From positions 124,001 through 188,000 of the forward strand of contig JAYKKM010000158.1 of the NCBI GenBank assembly GCA_035772405.1: a stretch of 64,000 bases of DNA, in the 5' to 3' direction. Of this stretch, positions 58,173 through 64,000 are shown one piece after another (position 1 is the first letter of the stretch; the number at the start of each line of letters is the position of its first letter). The translations under genes and the position numbers were made by a program. The notes below the pieces were generated by a model. The model searched no databases. It was not told the origin of the DNA and saw nothing but the letters and a program-made list of their open reading frames with translations. This stretch comes from Chrysogorgia sp. JL179-B06. Taxonomy: Eukaryota > Cnidaria > Anthozoa > Scleralcyonacea > Chrysogorgiidae.

Positions 58173-61100
58173 TTAATGTTCATTGTAATTCAGATACAAT
58201 ACATCGTATTTTTAGGATGAAAGTATGATTTTTCTCAGGTGCTCCTCCTAGTTCATTGTTTTCTCAGGTGCCCCCCCCTAGTTCATTGTTTTCTCAGGTG
58301 CCCCTCCTAGTTCATTGTTTTCTCAGGTGCCCCTCCTAGTTCATTGTTTTCTCAGGTCCCTCCTAGTTCATTGTTTTCTCAGGTGCCCCTCCTAGTTCAT
58401 TGTTTTCTTAAGTGCCCCTCCTAGTTCATTGTTTTCTTAAGTGCCCCTCCTAGTTCATTGTTTTCTCAGGTGCCCCTCCTAGTTCATTGTTTTCTCAGGT
58501 GCCCCTCCTACTTCATTGTTTTCTTAGGTGCCCCTCCTAGTTCATTGTTTTCTTAGGTGCCCCTCCTAGTTCATTGTTTTCTCAGATGTCCCTCCTAGTT
58601 CATTGTTTTTTCAGGTGTCCCTCCTAGTTCATTGTTTTCTCACGTGCCTCCTAGTTCATTGTTTTCTCAGGTGCCCCTCCTAGTTCATTGTTTTCTCAGG
58701 TGCCCCTCCTAGTTCATTGTTTTCTCGGGTGCCCCTCCTAGTTCATTGTTTTCTCAGGTGCCCCTCCTAATTAATTGTTTTCTCAGGTGCCCCTCCTAGT
58801 GCATTGTTTTCTCAGGTGCCCCTCCTAATTCATTGTTTTCTCAGGTGCCCCTCCTAGTTCATTTAAATAAGACAAACTTAATTTTCATTTCATAGGTACT
58901 TTAATGTTCATTGTAATTCAGATACAATACATCGTATTTTTAGGATGAAAGTATGATTTTTCTCAGGTGCTCCTCCTAGTTCATTGTTTTCTCAGGTGTT
59001 CCTCCAAGTTCATTGTTTTCTCAGGTGCCCCCCCTAGTTCATTGTTTTCTCAGGTGCCCCTCCTAGTTCATTGTTTTCTCAGGTGCCCCTCCTAGTTCAT
59101 TGTTTTCTCAGGTCCCTCCTAGTTCATTGTTTTCTCAGGTGCCCCTCCTAGTTCATTGTTTTCTCAGGTGCCCCTCCTAGTTCATTGTTTTCTTAAGTGC
59201 CCCTCCTAGTTCATTGTTTTCTCAGGTGCCCCTCCTAGTTCATTGTTTTCTCAGGTGCCCCTCCTAGTTCATTGTTTTCTCAGATGCCCTCCTAGTTCAT
59301 TGTTTTCTCAGGTGCCCCTCCTAGTTTATTGTTTTCTTAGGTGCCCCTCCTAGTTCATTGTTTTCTCAGGTGCCTCTCCTAGTTCATTGTTTTCTCAGGT
59401 GCCCCTCCTAGTTCATTGTTTTCTTAAGTGCCCCTCCTAGTTCATTGTTTTCTCAGGTGCCCCTCCTAGTTCATTGTTTTCTCAGGTGCCCCTCCTAGTT
59501 CATTGTTTTCTCAGGTGCCCCTCCTAGTTCATTGTTTTCTCAGGTGCCCCTCCTAGTTCATTTTTTTCTCAGCTGCCTCCTAGATCATTGTTTTCTTAGG
59601 TGCCCCTCCTAGTTCATTTCAATAAGACAAACTTAATTTTTATTTCATAGGTACTTTAATGTTCATTGTAATTCAGATACAATACACCGTATTTTTAGGA
59701 TGAAAGTATCATTTTTCTCAGGTGCCCCTCCTCGTTCATTGTTTTCTCAGGTGCCCCTCCTAGTTCATTGTTTTCTCTGGTGCCCCTCCTAGTTCATTGT
59801 TTTCTCAGGTGCCCCTCCTAGTTCATTGTTTTCTCAGGTCCCCCTCCTAGTTCATTGTTTTCTCAGGTGCCCCTCCTAGTTCATTGTTTAATCAGGTGCC
59901 CCTCCTAGTTCATTGTTTTCTCAGGTGCCCCTCCTAGTTCATTGTTTTCTCAGGTGCCCCTCCTAGTTCATTGTTTTCTCAGGTGCCCCTCCTAGTTCAT
60001 TTTTTTCTCAGCTGCCTCCTAGATCATTGTTTTCTTAGGTGCCCCTCCTAGTTCATTTCAATAAGACAAACTTAATTTTTATTTCATAGGTACTTTAATG
60101 TTCATTGTAATTCAGATACAATACACCGTATTTTTAGGATGAAAGTATCATTTTTCTCAGGTGCCCCTCCTCGTTCATTGTTTTCTCAGGTGCCCCTCCT
60201 AGTTCATTGTTTTCTCTGGTGCCCCTCCTAGTTCATTGTTTTCTCAGGTGCCCCTCCTAGTTCATTGTTTTCTCAGGTCCCCCTCCTAGTTCATTGTTTT
60301 CTCAGGTGCCCCTCCTAGTTCATTGTTTAATCAGGTGCCCCTCCTAGTTCATTGTTTTCTCAGGTGCCCCTCCTAGTTCATTGTTTTCTTAAGTGCCCCT
60401 CCTAGTTCATTGTTTTCTCAGGTGCCCCTCCTAGTTCATTGTTTTCTCAGGTGCCCCTCCTAGTTCATTGTTTTCTCAGGTGCCCTCCTAGTTCATTGTT
60501 TTCTCAGGTGCCCCTCCTAATTAATTGTTTTCTCAGGTGCCCCTCCTAGTGCATTGTTTTCTCAGGTGCCCCTCCTAATTCATTGTTTTCTCAGGTGCCC
60601 CTCCTATTTCATTGTTTTCTCAGGTGCCCCTCCTAGTTCATTTAAATAAGACAAACTTAATTTTCATTTCATAGGTACTTTAATGTTCATTGTAATTCAG
60701 ATACAATACATCGTATTTTTAGGATGAAAGTATGATTTTTCTCAGGTGCTCCTCCTAGTTCATTGTTTTCTCAGGTGCTCCTCCTAGTTCATTGTCTTCT
60801 CAGGTGCCCCCCCCTAGTTCATTGTTTTCTCAGGTGCCCCTCCTAGTTCATTGTTTTCTCAGGTGCCCCTCCTAGTTCATTGTTTTCTCAGGTCCCTCCT
60901 AGTTCATTGTTTTCTCAGGTGCCCCTCCTAGTTCATTGTTTTCTCAGGTGCCGCTCCTAGTTCATTGTTTTCTTAAGTGCCCCTCCTAGTTCATTGTTTT
61001 CTCAGGTGCCCCTCCTAGTTCATTGTTTTCTCAGGTGCCCCTCCTAGTTCATTGTTTTCTCAGGTGCCCTCCTAGTTCATTGTTTTCTCAGGTGCCCCTC

Positions 61101-64000
61101 CTAGTTCATCGTTTTCTTAGGTGCCCCTCCTAGTTCATTGTTTTCTCAGGTGCCCCTCCTAGTTCATTGTTTTCTCAGGTGCCCCTCCTAGTTCATTGTT
61201 TTCTTAAGTGCCCCTCCTAGTTCATTGTTTTCTCAGGTGCCCCTCCTAGTTCATTGTTTTCTCAGGTGCCCCTCCTAGTTCATTGTTTTCTCAGGTGCCC
61301 CTCCTAGTTCATTGTTTTCTCAGGTGCCCCTCCTAGTTCATTTTTTTCTCAGCTGCCTCCTAGATCATTGTTTTCTTAGGTGCCCCTCCTTGTTCATTTC
61401 AATAAGACAAACTTAATTTTCATTTCATAGGTACTTTAATGTTCATTGTAATTCAGATACAATACACCGTATTTTTAGGATGAAAGTATCATTTTTCTCA
61501 GGTGCCCCTCCTCGTTCATTGTTTTCTCAGGTGCCCCTCCTAGTTCATTGTTTTCTCTGGTGCCCCTCCTAGTTAATTGTTTTCTCAGGTGCCCCTCCTA
61601 GTTCATTGTTTTCTCAGGTAGTTCATTGTTTTCTCAGGTGCCCCTCCTAGTTCATTGTTTTCTCAGGTGCCCCTCCTAGTTCATTGTTTTCTCAGGTGCC
61701 CCTCCTAGTTCATTGTTTTCTTAAGTGCCCCTCCTAGTTCATTGTTTTCTCAGGTGCCCCTCCTAGTTCATTGTTTTCTCAGGTGCCCCTCCTAGTTCAT
61801 TGTTTTCTCAGGTGCCCCTCCTAGTTCATCGTTTTCTTAGGTGCCCCTCCTAGTTCATTGTTTTCTCAGGTGCCCCTCCTAGTTCATTGTTTTCTCAGGT
61901 GCCTCTCCTAGTTCATTGTTTTCTTAAGTGCCCCTCCTAGTTCATTGTTTTCTCAGGTGCCCCTCCTAGTTCATTGTTTTCTCAGGTGCCCCTCCTAGTT
62001 CATTGTTTTCTCAGGTGCCCCTCCTAGTTCATTGTTTTCTCAGGTGCCCCTCCTAGTTCATTTTTTTCTCAGCTGCCTCCTAGATCATTGTTTTCTTAGG
62101 TGCCCCTCCTTGTTCATTTCAATAAGACAAACTTAATTTTCATTTCATAGGTACTTTAATGTTCATTGTAATTCAGATACAATACACCGTATTTTTAGGA
62201 TGAAAGTATCATTTTTCTCAGGTGCCCCTCCTCGTTCATTGTTTTCTCAGGTGCCCCTCCTAGTTCATTGTTTTCTCTGGTGCCCCTCCTAGTTCATTGT
62301 TTTCTCAGGTGCCCCTCCTAGTTCATTGTTTTCTCAGGTCCCCCTCGTAGTTCATTGTTTTCTCAGGTGCCCCTCCTAGTTCATTGTTTTCTCAGGTGCC
62401 CCTCCTAGTTCATTGTTTTCTCAGGTGCCCCTCCTAGTTCATTGTTTTCTTAAGTGCCCCTCCTAGTTCATTGTTTTCTCAGGTGCCCCTCCTAGTTCAT
62501 TGTTTTCTCAGGTGCCCCTCCTAGTTCATTGTTTTCTCAGGTGCCCCTCCTAGTTCATTGTTTTCTCAGGTGCCCCTCCTAGTTCATTGTTTTCTTAAGT
62601 GCCCCTCCTAGTTCATTGTTTTCTCAGGTGCCCCTCCTAGTTCATTGTTTTCTCAGGTGCCCCTCCTAGTTCATTGTTTTCTCAGGTGCCCTCCTAGTTC
62701 ATTGTTTTCTCAGGTGCCCCTCCTAGTTCATTGTTTTCTTAGGTGCCCCTCCTAGTTCATTGTTTTCTCAGGTGCCCCTCCTAGTTCATTGTTTTCTCAG
62801 GTGCCCCTCCTAGTTCATTGTTTTCTCAGGTGCCCCTCCTAGTTCATTGTTTTCTCAGGTGCCCCTCCTAGTTCATTTTTTTCTCAGCTGCCTCCTAGAT
62901 CATTGTTTTCTTAGGTGCCCCTCCTAGTTCATTGTTTTCTCAGGTGCCCCTACTAGTTCATTGTTTTCTCAGGTGCCCCTCCTAGTTCATTGTTTTCTCA
63001 GGTGCCCCTCCTAGTTCATTGTTTTCTTAGGTGCCCCTCCTAGTTCATTGTTTTCTCAGGTGCCCCTCCTAGTTCATTGTTTTCTCAGGTGCCCCTCCTA
63101 GTTCATTATTTTCTGAGGTGCCCCTCCTAGTTCATTGTTTTCTCAGGTGCCCCTCCTAGTTCATTGTTTTCTCAGGTGCCCCTCCTAGTTCATTGTTTTC
63201 TCAGGTGCCCCTCCTAGTTCATTCTTAGGTGCCCCTCCTAGTTCATTGTTTTCTCAGGTGCCCCTCCTAGTTCAGTTTTCTCAGGTGCCCCTCCTAGTTC
63301 ATTGTTTTCTCAGGTGCCCCTCCTAGTTCAGTTTTCTCAGGTGCCCCTCCTAATTCATTGTTTTCTCAGGTGCCCCTCCTAGTTTTTTGTTTTCTTAGGT
63401 GCCCCTCCTAGTTCATTGTTTTCTCAGGTCCCTCCTAGTTCATTGTTTTCTTAGGTGCCCCTCCTAGTTCATTGTTTTCTCAGGTGCCCCACCTAGTTCA
63501 GTTTTCTCAGGTGCCCCTCCTAGTTCATTGTTTTCTCAGGTCCCTCCTAGTTCATTGTTTTCTTAGGTGCCCCTCCTAGTTCATTGTTTTCTCAGGTGCC
63601 CCTCCTAGTTCATTGTTTTCTCAGGTCCCTCCTAGTTCATTGTTTTCTTAGGTGCCCCTCCTAGTTCATTGTTTTCTCAGGTCCCTCCTAGTTCATTGTT
63701 TTCTTAGGTGCCCCTCATAGTTCACAGTTTTCTCAGGTGCCCCTCCTAGTTCATTGTTTTCTCAGGTGCCCTTCCTAGTTCATTGTTTTCTTAGGTGCCC
63801 CTCCTAGTTCATTGTTTTCTTAGGTGCCCCTCCTAGTTCATTGTTTTCTCAGATGTCCCTCCTAGTTCATTGTTTTCTCAGGTGTCCCTCCTAGTTCATT
63901 GTTTTCTCAGGTGCCTCCTAGTTCATTGTTTTCTCAGGTGCCCCTCCTAGTTCATTGTTTTCTCAGGTGCCCCTCCTAGTTCATTGTTTTCTCGGGTGCC
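58173..64000. repeat. 29 bp satellite with higher-order structure, runs off the window
   Basis: Around 190 units of ~29 bp, made of TTCATTGTTTTCTCAGG followed by TGCCCCTCCTAG, with common variants (TTAAG or TTAGG for TCAGG, and a short TCAGGTCCCTCC form). A ~100 bp spacer interrupts it at about 58868, 59623, 60063, 60648, 61403 and 62123. Each spacer carries the last ~35 bp of the TTAA MITE at 57382-58172, then TTAA, then the ~60 bp that flank that MITE (ATGTTCATTGTAATTCAGAT to ATGAAAGTAT). Spacer intervals are about 727, 755, 440, 585, 755 and 720 bp. After 62.2 kb no spacer occurs. No gene is present. Confidence 0.95.

Noticed and set aside
58230..64000. CRISPR-like array
   Set aside because: Units are continuous 29 bp tandem repeats with no unique spacers; the rare spacers are themselves repeats. 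The genome is eukaryotic.

Overview
This is a eukaryotic, animal-type genome window. It is AT-rich, with short exons, GT-AG introns, Pol III-type tRNA-derived repeats, LINE, LTR and tyrosine-recombinase retroelements, DNA transposons, MITEs and long satellites. There are no operons, ribosome binding sites or prokaryotic signals. The mix of BEL/Pao, DIRS-like, Ty3/gypsy-like, L2/CR1-type and hAT-like elements, plus short repeat motifs I associate with anthozoans, suggests an invertebrate, possibly a cnidarian. That placement is an inference of low to moderate confidence.

Layout. 1-2.0 kb: AT-rich DNA, an AT minisatellite and a tRNA-derived SINE. 2.0-8.5 kb and 16.6-22.5 kb: two blocks of one complex repeat, whose minus strand keeps BEL/Pao gag-like pieces; they host a TTAA-flanked MITE (3.7-4.2 kb) and a 1.47 kb TIR element (19.3-20.8 kb). 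8.7, 23.0, 51.1 and 57.5 kb: four copies of a composite repeat that pairs a ~95 bp hairpin (or one arm of it) with a tRNA-like sequence. 10.1-16.4 kb: broken BEL/Pao material on the minus strand, a 2.5 kb minisatellite, and a remnant in which BEL/Pao gag-protease is joined to a DIRS-like RT, RNase H end and tyrosine recombinase end. 23.3-27.6 kb: a MITE, a LINE tail and a telomere-like array, bracketed by ~400 bp inverted repeats. 28.2-30.7 kb: a multi-exon gene of unknown function. 31.4-32.5 kb: a 5'-truncated L2/CR1-type LINE. 33.1-35.0 kb: a large pseudogene. 35.3-41.4 kb: an LTR retrotransposon with identical 158 bp LTRs, one of them split by a TTAA MITE. 41.4-44.9 kb: two elements rich in AACAAG/CTTGTT motifs. 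45.0-50.5 kb: a 5.46 kb hAT-like transposon with a perfect 19 bp TIR and a multi-exon transposase-like gene. 52.5-56.1 kb: the last three exons of a protein-kinase-like gene with a huge acidic repeat tail. 57.4-64.0 kb: another TTAA MITE, then a 29 bp higher-order satellite that runs off the window.

The only apparently intact host-type coding sequence is the kinase-like gene tail; most other coding sequence is mobile-element derived. Several element genes keep the correct protein across a single-base frame break, often at a homopolymer run, so either recent decay or residual assembly indels must be considered. Layered insertions (MITE in LTR, hairpin-tRNA element in MITE, hAT MITE in hairpin-tRNA element, satellite carrying a MITE end) give a relative history of the locus.
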